Below, piece after piece: positions 12,278-25,165 of a stretch of 64,000 nucleotides of DNA. The translations under genes were made by a program, and so were the position numbers. This DNA is from Rhodeus uyekii (lineage: Eukaryota > Chordata > Actinopteri > Cypriniformes > Acheilognathidae): contig JAWRVZ010000056.1 of NCBI GenBank assembly GCA_037043235.1, forward strand, positions 1,687,501 to 1,751,500, read 5' to 3'. The notes below the pieces were generated by a model. That model was not told where the DNA came from and did not search any database. It worked only from the letters and a program-made list of their open reading frames with translations. Each line of letters begins with the position of its first letter. Position 1 is the stretch's first letter.

Positions 12278-12338
12278 GAGTCAGCCGGTGTGCAAGAGCG
12301 TTCGCGTGCATTTAGATGCCACTGGGAGCTCCGGGCTG
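12278..12338 (+). other. possible 5' non-coding exon (61 nt)
   Basis: A good acceptor (ctttctgtgttgtcag, ending 12277) and a consensus donor GTGAGT at 12339 bracket a CpG-containing segment, gagtcagccggtgtgcaaga onward. It has a stop in at least one frame, so a 5' UTR exon of foxn3 is the only sensible role. This is splice-site pattern only, without transcript support. Confidence 0.25.
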
Positions 12339-15300
12339 GTGAGTCTAGTTACGTGTGGGACATGTGCTACTTACGCCGGATGAAATATTGTGACAGCAGA
12401 GACAGGAAAGAGGGCACGCTCCTGTCACTAAGGAATGGAAGTCACTGCAGCTGCAAACAGTGCTGGAAGAGGTCTAGACCATCCTTCGCTGAACGTGCCT
12501 CGGGGGGTCGTTCCCTTCCTGTCCTTGTAGACTGGTTGAGGTTTTTCTTGGTGACGATGAAGTCACATCTCAGCCTCTGGGTGTAGGGCACTCTGTTCTA
12601 GTCGTTAATGTTTGTATTTGATGTTCTAGAGTTCAGCACCCAGGTTTTTTTTACGCGAGGAACTTTGCTCCGAGTCTTGTCAACAAATGCAGCGTTAAAT
12701 AAAGCAGCCACCGAGTGAAGTTTGAATGTGCTTGCTGGGTGGAAAACAAGTCAGCGCAGGGGAGCCACACTGCTCCAAACGATTTCACCCGCTTAAGCCA
12801 AGGAGACAGAGAGACTACTGGGAAACTATGCAGTGAGTGGTTGAGAGAGTGTGTGTGTGTGTGTGAGTACTTCCTATAAACACTTAAAGTGTGTTCCCAT
12901 TCTTGTCTGTGAGGATCAAAATAGGTATAATCTTGCTTTTTAACTTTTGGTTCTAGTTTCTGGTTTATTTCCTTGCTGAGCTGGGAAAATAAATCTTTCT
13001 CATTGTAATCTGATAGTATTAACTTGCAATTCTTCAGTTCAGCTGACTTTTCTGTGTACGCTTGGACACAGAAGCTGTAAGTCCTGTCCTAGTTGCACGC
13101 TCCATGTCAGCTTTTTGAGTTGCAGCTGTAATCTGCATTCTCTCTATTCATTTGCATTCATGAGCATTAAGTTCTGCTCATCCTCGGTATACTGCTAAAG
13201 CGAACCGCATGAATCCGTTACACAGTACATGCTGTGGATTTATTGTCATTAGAGCTGGACTCTTGTAACTCTGACCATTCTGCTGAGCTCTGAGCTTTCT
13301 GCGGTTGTCTGTCTGCAAGTCTCTTTACCACAGTGCTGTAGCAAGTTTTTTTTTCCGTGAATCTGAGATGCTGAGCTTGTGTTTTCCCCAAGAGTTTCCA
13401 TTTTCGTCCTACAAATACTAAAATATCTTGATAGCAATGTCCCTTTTAGAAAAAGCTTGTGGCTTGAAAAATGAAGCTCCTGGATTCTCTCTGTTCTGGT
13501 CGCTAAATGTTTCTATAAATATGTAGAGAGTACAGTGAAGACAGTTTCGTTTTGTTGTATGGTGGCGTGTTGCGCTGTACTGTAAGTTTTCCCAGACCCT
13601 CTTGTTTCCATGGCCCCCTCATGTGGCCGCTCCTCACCGCCTATAGCACGAGCTATCTCCGCCTATGAAAACACGGCGCGTGATTGGCTGATCCTGCAGA
13701 TGCACAGGAAGTTCAGGGTTTCTAATAACCACCCAGAGACACAGTTACCATAGAGACAAAGATAAGCCCCCTTACTAAAAAAAGGAAAAAAGCCTGCATG
13801 TCATCACAGCAGCCTGCAGAAAGCGTCTGCCCGCTCTCCCTCTCTCTCTCTCTTCTGCCAGTTCTCCTATTAGCAGCTGCTCAAACAGTACAGCCTTTGC
13901 CTTATGAAGGTTGCCTCAGGTTTTCTTCTCTCACTGCTCTTCAAATGCACTCTGCACTTAACGTGAGTTCTGCTTTGCTTTTTACAAACTTTCCTCAAAT
14001 CCTTTATACGTCGTTGCTGCGCTCGTGCACTCACTCGTGTAAACTTCTGGTGAGCGCACAAGAACTGGAGGCTTTTAACAAATCTAAAGCATTGACCCGT
14101 GCCTAGAGGGCATGTTTGTGCTTTTGTGTGCACCCTTTCCTGTGGTTTGCACAGACCATAATGTTGTATGTCTGTCTGGCCAGAGCTATTTTTGGGATTT
14201 GATGTAATGGCAGGCTGCGTGTGTTATGTTGATACCACAGGCTGCACGTTAATTGATTTCAGGAGCATTGTTGAGGCTGTTAAAACGCTGCCTCTCAGAC
14301 CAAGAGCATTTGAAGGACTTGAGGCTACAGCCCACACTTTCAAGTCCGATTCCTTTTCTGATTTCTTCTGGTTTTAGCGAGCATCCCCTGCAAGTTTTCC
14401 TCAACAGTTGGAGGGGAGGCTGTGGGGGCTGGGGCTGAGGAGCTTTGCTGTGTGACGTGCCGAAGGGAGGCAGAGCCGGCGGTGAAAGGGCTTCCTGTTG
14501 ACGGGAGTCTTGTGTTATCTGAGGAAAGGGCCTGTTGGCAGGAAATGTGTCAGCCACTTGTTTTCTTTAAAGTAAGAGGATGTTTCGTGGATCGCTTGTT
14601 TCGTCTTTGGCAGGAGGATTGGAGAGGGGAGGGAAATCGCTTTGCTCGGAACTTTTGTGAAATTCGATACAAGTTGCCTTGACAATTTTTCCTCAGTTGG
14701 TGCACATCGCCATTGTCATCATAGCGTGCGAACAAAGCCCTTGAAAGATCCAATATCCTCGAGCAAAACTGTACACCCCACCATACACCCTTTCAAATTC
14801 AAATGCCACACAAATTCCTGCCCAGAAAGTGACTATTATAGTTCTGATTTGGTTGTTGGTGCAGACTGAGCCAGTCTTAAAGGAGGGTTTAAGCAAGTCT
14901 GTTTACAGCATGGTGAGCTCTCCTTTGAGACCCCCATCTCTCGTTTGGCACATTTGCATTTCAGGAGATTAAGCATCAGAAGTTTCCCAGTATGGTGGGT
15001 GGCTGCTGGCCCAGGGCGTGCAGAGAGCCGGCATTATTTAAGCATGCTGGGCCGCGAGATGAGACCGGGGCGCCGTCCGTCCGTCACAGTTGAGAGGTGA
15101 AGTTGGCTGCCGAGGAGGTCAAGGCGCTTTTTATTTTGAGGCAGTGGAGTGTGGGGCTCCTCAGCGGTGCACCTCGTCTTCTTTGTCTGTCTAAGATCTT
15201 GTAACAACAGCCAGTGGCTTGTCAACGGACCGAGTTTCGCGCCGCCCCTCATGAACATTAAACAGTACGGCAAATCAGAGACGAGCGCTCGACGAGGCAG

Positions 15301-16400
15301 AGAAATATGTCAAAACATCAGAGGAGTAGACAGGCAAAAAACACCTGATGGGAATGAATGGAAAATATGCATGATGTTTCAGATTCAGAGTTTCACTCAA
15401 CGCTCTACTGTCGCTCATCTTCTAGACCGTAAAGTGAATACGGAAGAGGGTAGATTCAGATATTCTTATTAAATGTTTTCGCTTGCGATTTGCAGCTGAA
15501 TTCTCCAGGGCCGTTTCCTTGTGATGTGTAGCACGGCAAATCGTCTGAGTCTGTGATAAAGGTCTCCAGTCAAAACGCATCTCCTCATCGGGTGTTCTGT
15601 CGTGTGTGACTGAAGGCATCACGTCCTCAATCAAAATGAGGCCATGCATCTTCACCCCTCCACGCTATCTCCCCTCTAACGCTCTTTCCCCCTGGTGACC
15701 TTCAAGCTTTTTATTTTATCTCTATCCTGGTGATTAAGTGTCTGGAATGCATGTGATGATGGTGGCAGCCTAATGAATGATAGACCTTTGGCAGCAGTAC
15801 CTCTGGGAAGCACGTTTACTGCTTGCTGAGCTCTGGCTGAAAGTGGGTGAGCTACAAAGAAATTTTTTGAAACTCATATCTTGTGTTAAGCTAAAATTAA
15901 CTTTATCCACTTCCAATATTACAGAGTACCTTTTCACTTATTTTCCCGGTTTTTGTTTCCTTTTTGCACCGCCTCTCCTTTTTTTTGGCACCTCTCTGTT
16001 TGCACAAGAGGGAAAAAATAACTGTAAATTTGATGAAAACACTTGGGCTTCCAGCAGAGAGAAATGAGAAGTGTAGGTGCTGCCGAAATGGCTGGCCACT
16101 TAGGTCCACTATGAGTGCTTGACCGGCTCTCCTATGCACTGGAATTATATCCCCAGCCGACCGCTGCCGATCAAATAATAACATCCTTTAGAGCGGTATT
16201 GACACTTAAGTTCACACCTGGGTCAAAAGGCCTGTGCTGCAGGCTTGATGGAGGATTGTGCCCCAAAGTGCTCACTGAGTACGGTGGTTTTTTACTGTGG
16301 CTTACAGAACATAATTTTAAGAGCTTTAAGGAATGTTCAGATTCTTTTGCTTGGGATTGCTTGATATTAGGGCTGGGTGAAAAGGTGGTATTTTTGCATT
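12339..16400. other. GC-richer, repeat-poor intronic DNA
   Basis: This is less AT-rich than its surroundings. It includes a (GT)n stretch at 12850-12864 and a CpG-bearing segment at 13600-13780 with an inverted CCAAT (attggctg at 13684-13691) and GATA sites. There is a CT tract at 13836-13853 and another CpG-bearing segment at 15000-15140. Many short open frames overlap on both strands and none resembles a known protein. It may contain alternative promoters, enhancers or 5' exons. Confidence 0.4.
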
Positions 16401-16408
16401 TGCTCTAG

Positions 16409-17021
16409 ACCAGTGGTTCCCAAACTTTTTGCAGCATGCACCCCTTTCTAGTGTTTGACACCTGTCAAGCACCCCCCAACACTTTACTCTGGTTAAACTT
16501 CACATTTTTAATTGCAACAACTAAATACAAATACTCTGGTTAAACTTCACATTTTTAATTTTTTTCTTCTTCTGCAGTTCTGCCAATTTTCCTTGGAAAA
16601 AACTTGCAGGCATGTCTTGTAATTGACTATGTCTTGTTTGTAAGTGCCGGACCATATATGAGGGCTTGAGACTGCTATTAGCTAAAACTTCACCACAGAC
16701 TACACATTGCGGGTTTGGACTTTCTGCATCACCAGTCCATGTAAACCCGAAAGCAATGTAACTGTCACTGTATTTGCGTTTCTTACTTGACATTTTCTCC
16801 CTCTGGCATGCAGGCCTATTTCTCTTGACCAATACATCTCTGTTAGGTTTCTCTGTTCCCGCCTCTTCACTCCGTTCATTATCATCTGAGTCTGTTTGAT
16901 CGGGTTTTTCAATATATTCAGCGCCGTGGTCGGTGCACATCTCCACACAAGAGGCCGATGTAGATGGCTCATTCCTGTCCCTTGAGTTCTTTAAAGTGCC
17001 CGTTTTTAACCATGTGTCCAT
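16409..17021 (-). pseudogene. hAT transposon remnant with BED zinc-finger transposase N-terminus
   Basis: The minus-strand frame 17021-16521 (166 aa) starts MDTWLKTGTLKNSRDRNEPS and contains KRKYSDSYIAFGFTWTGD (81-98). A BED-type finger follows, with Cys106, Cys109, His126 and His131 (CVVC ... RHLQTRH), then LQDMPASFFQGKLAELQKKK. This is the N-terminus of the ZBED5/SCAND3-like hAT transposases. After about residue 152 the homology stops and a lysine-rich tail runs into the terminal region, so the catalytic domain is deleted. The left end at 16411, cagtggttcccaaacttttt, is a hAT terminus. A 47-bp-offset tandem duplication (16485 and 16532) lies between terminus and ORF. The other terminus was not found near 17100-17440. 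Confidence 0.85.
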
Positions 17022-18840
17022 TTTGATGAATGTAGTAAGTGAAAAAAATAAATGAACGAATTATCAGTTAGCGCCTAATATGAACAGGGCGGGGCTATTG
17101 TGACAGAGACGAAAAGTGTATATCTACAGCAAAACAAAATCATTTAATTGATACACAAGAAGCCCGTTCACACCAGGACGCTCAAGTGGTTGCCATGGTT
17201 ATAGACAATGATAATTGCTGTGGTAATGAACTAACTTAACGTGCTGCGTTAAGTAGACTAACATTTATTTGTGGAAATCTATTTGTAAATGGCTTATTAG
17301 GTTTGAAGTTATTGGTGCTGTGATGCCTATCAACTGTTAATTGTTGATTTGAAAAAATATGTAAATAATGGTTCAAGTTTAATACAATGATCATAATGCA
17401 AGGCAAGCACATCACATTGGGGGGGGGGGGGGTAGACTAGTTGACTTCCGTTTTGAAATGAGTCGTTGCGCACATCCATAGTTTTGACTGCATTCAGATT
17501 AGATTGAGATCAGATCGGATAATCTTAGGTTCTACATTTGATTTATTAATGGTTTAAAATGAGAAGAAAACATTTTTCCTCTGCATTGGTGGCTTTGTCT
17601 GTGTGTGCGTGCGTGTTATGTGATGATAGTGGAGAAGGGCCTGGTGGATCAGTGTTGTTAAGAGGGCTTGCATTGTTCAGACTGATCCTATTGTCCTCTG
17701 TTCTGCAGGCATCAAGGGCATTGAGAACTCTGGCTGTACAGCCAGTGGACATGGTCTATTCCCGCTTGCAGACGGGGATGGTCGCCCAAGGACACGGAGA
17801 CATACACATTCTCAAACACAGATATGTGTATTGGTCATACAAGAGTCTGCTTTCAGATAAAATGACTAATTTATCTGATTGGAACAGTCTGCAGCGTTTT
17901 ATGTAGTTTGAGTAAGTGGTTTTGGGATCCAGCTGTAGCCTTCAGAGGCGGTTTATTAACAGAACTGCACTTCCGTGGAGGGCTTCATACAAACCTGCTG
18001 AGTTTTCTGCTCATTTCTGACAACTCCCAGAGGAGCTGATGCCCTGATTGTTTGAGAAACCTGACAAGTGCAAGCCATCTCAGAGTTCAGCTTGAACACA
18101 TCCTCGCAGGCCAAATCTCATTCGGAAAACTCAGGAGAATCAAGTCATTTCCATCTCTTCTCCTGGTCTATCATCAGTGTCATATTTCATTGATATTGCT
18201 TTCATTTTTGTTCTGTCAGGGAGGGCACAGCCCTGCTGTCGAGCATATAAACAACTGTATTTTACGGGGCTCTTGTGCAGCGGGGTGGCTCTCAGCTTCA
18301 TTTTCGGCGCACTATGGTTTGTATCATTCTCTCTATTCGTCACAGACGCGCACACACAAACACACACCCTCTGCCTAATCACAAGCCCAAGGCAGAATGT
18401 GTCTTCAGTGAATGACTGTCACCTCTCAGTGTCAAAACACATTCAAAACATTGTTGACATCCAGGCACTGACTATGCATCGATTTACTACTCAAGCGAAA
18501 GTGTTTTATCACGTTGAACGTTGAAGTTTTTTTTGTCAACTTTATTTATTTAGAGAGTACAAATTCTTTGCTGGTGGCTCCCTCAAAGCTGCGCTACATT
18601 TGCTGCTTTTAATGTGCAAATCAGCTCGTTCGTAGCCACCACCACTTCCCATAGATGTCAAGCAACAGTCCTCCTCTGCTTTCACGCTTATGCACTCCGC
18701 TCCTCTCTTTTTTTTCCCTCGCTATAACACTTTTCTCTTTAGCTTTACTTAGCAGTGTGCCCCCAGTCCACTTGACCTGTGTTCACTCAATAACTGTTCA
18801 TTTAGCCTGGTAAAGGGAACAGTTTCTAAAGAGGCATCCC
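17022..18840. other. intronic DNA with poly-G tract, no recognised gene
   Basis: A G14 tract lies at 17419-17432. The segment gcccgttcacaccaggacgc at about 17163 resembles the starts of fish MITEs that open with a TTCACACC motif. A strong acceptor-like ttctgcag at 17702-17709 has no matching donor. 17930-18340 is repeat-poor. Confidence 0.4.
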
Positions 18841-20575
18841 GGCTGCTCGGGCTTTATGAGCGAGTGTTAGTGACTCGTAGAAAGCCCTGAGCCTGGCCTG
18901 AGCCCTCATTAATGACTTTAGAGAAGAGGCCAGCACTGATGAGCCTAACCCCTCGAATTACTCCACTTTCTTGCGAGCCAATGCTTTGTAATGCTTGTTT
19001 GAATTTAATGAAATGCCAGATGAGGATCGGTTCTTGATTGGGAGAGAGCTTGGAGTGCTCTGGGAGACATTCCCAAGTGCGAATTTCAGTTTGGTGGATT
19101 CTGTAAGAGCGGTTTATTTTCTCAAACATCACTTTTTTTTTTCTTCACTTTTCTTCAAAACTAGAGTCTGACAGTTTTGTCTAACATGGAAGTGGACCAA
19201 GTTTACATACAGTAACTGATTTAAAAAAAGAATTTTTATTTTGAGAAAGTGCTCTGGGAGCCATTTAAAATTTTGACATTGTAGTAACACAGACTTGCGG
19301 GTTGGCGTGGAGTCTGATAGTTTGCGAACGGCGTGAGGATAGGGGTCTGACTGACACATGAGACGTCTCCGCTGGGGGGAACGCACCAGACCACACCAAA
19401 GGAGGGACAGTGTGACGTGGGGGAAGAAACGCTGCACATTTGATGGCTCCTCTATTTTGCACATCCATTGTTTCTTTCTTCAACAACCCCCCCCCCCCCC
19501 CCCCATTGCCCTCCTCTCCTTCTCTTTTAGAATTTCCGTGCATCAGCACCTTCCCTATGGTGGACGATCTAATCAGGATGGTATCATTTCTCTCTCCTGC
19601 GGCAAGCTTTGCCTCGGCAGCACCTGTCAAATACTCTCTGTCAGAGGGCAGAGTGACTTTGAAACCCTACTAATGACCCTAGACAGCTTTTCTCTCACAA
19701 TCTCTTCTGCAGATCTTGAGGAAATGTGCTTCATCTTGCATACAGATGATTTGTCAGCTTGAATTTGTGGTTTATCTGTGATAATGCAGGAATTAAATGC
19801 TTCGAGGAGCGTTAAAAATTAGTACTATAGTAACGGTCTTCTTCAATCAGATGCTATTGACCAAAGGAAATCGTTTTTGAACAACTTACAGTAGTTTTTT
19901 TTTTTTAATAAAGCTATTAGATTTGAACATTTATTGAAACACAATTTATTGTAAAATGGTAATTGTCTTCCAAATCACTTCTTGTGCTCATGTTTTTGGT
20001 AGCAACACAAAAATGTCTCTGAAGTTGTCCCTGCTTTTTAGTGTGCTTTTAGCATGTTTGCCACCATCCCTGCTGGAGTGCAGTTTCCCGTTCTCTCTGT
20101 TGCCATGACATTATCAACAAGAACAAACTTTGGGCTAGTGACAGTCAGCCTCCACCAGTGTTTGCAGAAGATAAGTGAAAGAGCCACAGGTCTTCAGATG
20201 CCTCGACAACACACGCCAAAGGGAAAATAAAGAGATGGACCTCTGGCCAGTCAGGGTCTGTTTGGAATGTAGATTTGTTCCCCTCTCTGCAAACACTTTT
20301 TGTGCCAGAGTGATATGTGAAAGCACTCTCTCATGCTATGTTCTGATTATCAGAAGAAAACCGCCCTTCCACGGCCATCGGGCTGTATTGTCCTGGCGGT
20401 TCGTCATATTTTTCCTGGCCGAAACAAATTCAATTGGAAATCTAATTCTGTTTGTGAGGGAGCTGATTAGCAGGGCAGCGTTTCACTGGGGACAGTTTAT
20501 AGTGTGGTAATGGAATGACATGTATAAATTGTCGTCTGACACAGAGATTAAGTGAACCGGAGCACAGTAAACATC
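18841..20575. other. repeat-poor intronic DNA, candidate conserved non-coding sequence
   Basis: Two sub-regions, 18880-19060 and 20390-20560, have balanced composition, homeobox-type ATTA/TAAT cores and no repeat signature. A C18 tract lies at 19487-19504. The short overlapping open frames near 19236-19762 match nothing known. Confidence 0.35.
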
Positions 20576-23462
20576 GATGCCATGTCTCTTTTCGTTTTAT
20601 ACCCTTCCCTTGCTCTAGCAGGTCAAACTCAGGTTTAGTGATTGTGTAAAAAATAGGGTCAGAAATTAACTTTTTTTACCTTTACCTCATTTTATAATTG
20701 CCTTATTGCATTGTCTTTATGTAAAAAATATTTACCAGTTACTTCAAACATTTAGAATATTATAGACCATTACCAATAAAATTTTATCAAGAAGTCATCT
20801 TTACACTGCAATGGTGGAACAGAACCCACATGTTTATTTTTAGACTGTATTCACACAAAAGTTGCACACTGTAAATAGCTAACAAAAAGCATATATATTA
20901 TAAAACATCATTACAGGGTAGGGCTGCAATATTATCACAAATTATTAGTGTCAATTTTAATTATTGCTTTTGATATTGTCAATTAGTATAATACAACCCA
21001 AAAAAATTGTGTGTTTGTGCAACTGCATGTCATATTCTGGTTACACATGTGGAACGTGCAAAGAAGTGTTTTGAATTCATTTGTTTTTTTATGGACTAAA
21101 CAATCAAGACTTCACATGGTTGTTTTAGTAGCATGACAAACAAAATGGTTATTCAATGTGGCAATAAATTATACAGAGAGAGTGAGCAAAGAATGTTCCT
21201 GTTAAAGGTTTAGAGAGGGAGGAGCCGGGAAGCGGTGAACGTTCAAACTAACTTTAATTCACGAGTTCACACTTACAAATGATTCAGGTGTGTATAAATG
21301 TTATGCGTATTTGGCGTGCTGTCCAAGGAGAGGGCTCGATATTTGGCCCGAACCCAGAGCACTCCCCCTGTATTCCTGGCTGTGATAGGAACAATCAAGT
21401 GTGAGGAGTCAGGGTGGTGGAGGGATGCCGGAAATTGTCAAGAGATGAAGGTGAGTCGAATATGTCTAAATATACACGCTTCCTCTCATGCTGATAGGAT
21501 AAGCTGTAATTACTGATGACGAGTTGATTGCATTGATCCTTTGAACGTACTCCTCCCGAACTTTGTTAATAAAACATTATTTATAAAGTAAACTAAATGA
21601 AAGTAAAATGGCAGCCCCTCATGGACAACTGCCACTTAAACTAACACAAAACAACATAAAGTCCAGGCCTGGTCTTCTCTGGTCTTGCACTGTCATCACT
21701 CCTCCTTTTATCCTCGAGTCCGGTGTGGCGCACAGGTTGCACTTATTAGCAATTGCTCGCTTGTTCCCATTGCTCTCGGCCTGTCCTGCTTGTGACAGTT
21801 CCCCATCACTGAAGCGGTCTATGACTTGTTACAGTAATTTAAGCTTTCATTTATTACTTGCACCTTTGATTTGCCATTGATTGGTTGTAATGCTCAATTC
21901 TTTTAAAAAGCATAAATGGAAATCTGATGTTATATCTAAATGTAATGCCACAATCATCACTTTTTATTCATTTTCACATTTATTTTTAATCACAACAGCT
22001 GAATAGATTTTGATTAGTTGCGCTGGGTTAGTCTTTGCCACCTTATCTTGAATTTGGGGGGCATTTTTGCCCCCAAGCCACCGTTAATTTCCGACCCTGG
22101 CATAGAAGCGGTTGTACCTCAAGGTTACGGCAAGGACCGACCTCAGAATGTTCTCACAGGCATTGCATGTGCTGCCCCAGCACTAATTCTGCGAGGACCT
22201 TGTGTCCCTTATTCAGAACGATAGGATAGGGAGATATGCATTTTTTTTTTGGTCCGTGGCTGTGTGATATTAACCTCAGCTGTAATTGCCTATGTCAGCT
22301 GTGGGCAGGGATAGCGAGGCGTGATAACTTAATGCGCCAGCCCCGGATCCTGCTGACTCAAGCACAGCATGTTTTCTTGTGCCTTTCCTAGCACTGGACA
22401 ATGCTACAGAAATCTAAACAAGATATATGCTGTGCCTACGTCCTGTGCGTACTCCTAAATAGTTTGTCACTGCCGCTTTAGAATTGGATGTGAATTGCGC
22501 TCCTGGGAATGTTGCTGAGATGAAAACTCATCTGGATGTAAACATATGGCAGGCAGTTAAGTGTGATAGGTGTGTTGGTGGTTAATTAGCAGAGGATTGC
22601 TATGGAGACTGTGTGTTTGGATGTGTGTTATCGTGGCCTCGGCCTCATGTCTTTTGTTTATCTGGCACATGGTCAGGCTGCAGCTGCGTCGGCCTGAACC
22701 GATGTGTGTGTGCTCACACCTGCATGCTCCTCTCCCGCTAATCAGAGTAGATTACACTCCGCAATTAGTCTCCCAACAGCTCATCACACCACGCCAAGAC
22801 CAGAGCTCTCATCTTCTCAAAATCAGCCACACTTGGCAGCAAAGGCGACTGGCGACATATAAGATCTCAAGCATGCTTTTAGCCTGCGGAGCAAGGAAAG
22901 AGAGATCTTAGAAAGGTAACACTAGTTTCCCTGTCTTCTCTTGCCAGCGACATATTCTACATCTGTTATCCATGCCTGCTGTTTATGCTCCAATACGTGT
23001 TTATGGATGGGGGTTTTATACGCCTGTGTGTCCTCCGCTCCTCGCAGGGCCCGTTAATCTGTCTAGATCAAATAAAAGTCGTCAGAGATGATAAATCCTA
23101 CCTTGCGCCGACCCTCAACCATCAGCTTGAGACCCCAAGCTTCACCGTTGCTAGGCAACTGTGTCAGAGGAGCATTGTCAGATTATGCAGCCCCACTTTT
23201 CCTCCAAAGCTTTGGCAGAAGGTACAAACACCTGACTCGCTCAGATTAGGCAGCCTTTAAGGAAGTGTGAGCCTGCCACTGTTCAAACTCTAGCTCCCGC
23301 TGATGTGTATTAGTGAGGCAGAGAGAGATTGAGAAGAACAGGATATATATTGTGATTACCTCTGTCTCCTGCCCAGGTCTGAGATGGATTCTTGCTCTCT
23401 GCAGATGTAGGTCTCTGCTAGATTCAGGAGACAGAAGTCTTTAAAAGTTTCTGAAAATACTG
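20576..23462. other. intronic DNA, mixed composition
   Basis: 20930-21005 begins gggctgcaatattatcacaa, resembling the end of a widespread fish hAT-type element. 21190-21590 is a distinct CpG-bearing block with an acceptor/donor pair (see findings) and an AATAAA at about 21569. 22000-23330 is repeat-poor and balanced in composition. No coding exon is recognised. Confidence 0.4.
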
Positions 23463-23610
23463 TTAAAACGGTAATATTGTGAAGAATTATTACACTATAA
23501 AACTGTCATATTTATTTCAGGATTCTTTTAAAGAACAGCATTTTTTGAAATCTTTTGTTACATTATGAATGTCTTTACAGACTCTTTCAAAAAATTTAAT
23601 ATGTCCTTAA
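23463..23610 (-). repeat. fragment of a cyprinid dispersed repeat
   Basis: In reverse complement it resembles the family also at 25031-25165, 40436-40740 and 49010-49385 (a segment with AATATTGTGAA and runs of T and A). It is strongly diverged. Confidence 0.4.
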
Positions 23611-23623
23611 ACTTTTACATTTT

Positions 23624-23769
23624 TTACATTTATGCATTTGGCAGACGTTTTTATCCAAAGCAATTTACATTGCATTCAAAGAACACATCAGTTCTTGCTT
23701 TCTCTGGGATCGAACCCATGACCTTGGCGTTATAAGCACCAATGCTCTACTGACTGAACTACAGGAAAG
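23624..23769 (-). mobile_element. tRNA-derived SINE, copy 1
   Basis: On the minus strand it starts with a tRNA-like head: a box A-like tagttcagtcagtagagca and a box B-like gggttcgatccc. A body follows, then the tail ttggataaaaacgtctgcca ending in a TGTAAA-type repeat. Such a tail resembles L2-type LINE 3' ends, which would supply the retrotransposition machinery. Copies 2 and 3 are about 80-90% similar by eye. It is not a functional tRNA gene. Confidence 0.85.
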
Positions 23770-25030
23770 ATGTTACAAGTTTTAATTTCTGTAAGTCATA
23801 CGCACTCCATACTTTTAAACTGTGGTGTATATTAACTTTCTTCAAAAAGCCAGAGATTCACTCTAAATTATTGGTATGGGAAGGAATAAGTAAGGATTTT
23901 AATGATTCTGATTCATTTGGATGATTTCAGTGCCTGAATGACTTCACTGATGCAGTTTTTTAGCATGTTGCTCCCTACTGGCGCCATGCTGGGAAAAGGA
24001 GTACTCCCTGTAGCACAGCAGACATCACAGTAGACCTGTATTAAGGTTATTTGTGCAGTTATCATTATTTTTTATTGTGAATTGTCCATCCATACGTAGG
24101 GCTGTATAAATAAACATATTCCCTGACTCGCACTTTCTCTGCCTTTTTAAGGGTTTTTAACAGTTTTGTTCATAAGAAAATCTGGAGTATCAGTTAACCA
24201 ATTTACCAATTTGTCTTTAACATCTGTAAAGGCAGAATGTGATGCTTCGTATGAAGAAACATATCTTAAAAAACAGCTGAGATTAGCATCTTCCGCTGGT
24301 GTCGTTTCCCATGAGAATCAATGGACGAGGGCCTTGAGTCGAGCATTAAATTATGAGTATCATGGATTGTCTGTTCACTACATAGCAGCTGTTTTCCATA
24401 ATTCTTGCATTCATGAAATGCCTGTGTTTTGCAAATGACAGCTGGGTTCATTTGTGTTTTCACCTGGGTCAAATTTTCATTTCCGCCACGGGCACAATTT
24501 CCATTTAATAATGCCACATTGTGAAAAAAATGGGGGGAAAAACTGTTGACACAAGTATTTACAATTTAATGGTGTTCACCTTTGCACGTGTGCTGTTTAA
24601 TTGAGGAATAAATAATTTGCAACCATTTAACCTTAACTGCAAATCAAATGCAATGAATAATATTTTAATTATGCTGTGCCAGCACTGCACGCATGTGAAT
24701 ATTTGTGAGTACGCCTGTTTATGCGTGTGTGTTTAATGTTTTTATTTTTTGACTGCCTAAATTTAGTGGCGAAGAGAGCAGCTGTTTTACTCACCTCATT
24801 AAGGGATGTATCCTTTACAGATGAGCGGTGCCGCTCATGCTAAGATCAGCCAGCAATGCACACACATCAATGCTTTTACACACACTCACACAAAAATATA
24901 TATACTTCTTTTAAATCTTTCTCCCTCTCTCTAAATATCAGGGTCAGTAAGTTTTGAAAAAAAGAATTATATACTTTTTAGCAAGGACACTAAAAGACTT
25001 AGTAAAATCTTTTCTTTCTTTTTTTTCAAA
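23770..25030. other. intronic DNA, no recognised gene
   Basis: AT-rich and without a named repeat. A few CA runs lie near 24860-24890. Confidence 0.4.
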
Positions 25031-25165
25031 TATAGACTGGAGTAATGGCTTACTCCAAAAATAAAATTCAGCTTTGCCATCACAGGAATAGATTACATTT
25101 AAAAAACAAAACAAAACCATTGTTAAATATGATTACTGTTTCACAATTAATCAAGTAGTACTTTC
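25031..25165 (+). repeat. cyprinid dispersed repeat, partial copy
   Basis: agactggagtaatggcttac and aattcagctttgccatcaca match the same words in the copy at 49190-49250 and, inverted, at 40510-40560. The family is very common in zebrafish and carp DNA. Confidence 0.7.

Noticed and set aside
17701..17812. Exon suggested by ttctgcag acceptor and following open frame
   Set aside because: No consensus donor closes it at a sensible distance and the peptide is not recognised.
19236..19762. Overlapping open frames of 67-134 codons on both strands
   Set aside because: They run through a poly-C tract, conflict with one another and resemble no known protein.
23705..23768. tRNA gene-like A and B boxes on the minus strand (also at 31.5, 33.0 and 46.4 kb)
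   Set aside because: They are the heads of dispersed SINEs: each continues into the same body and LINE-type tail, and the cloverleaf is not intact.
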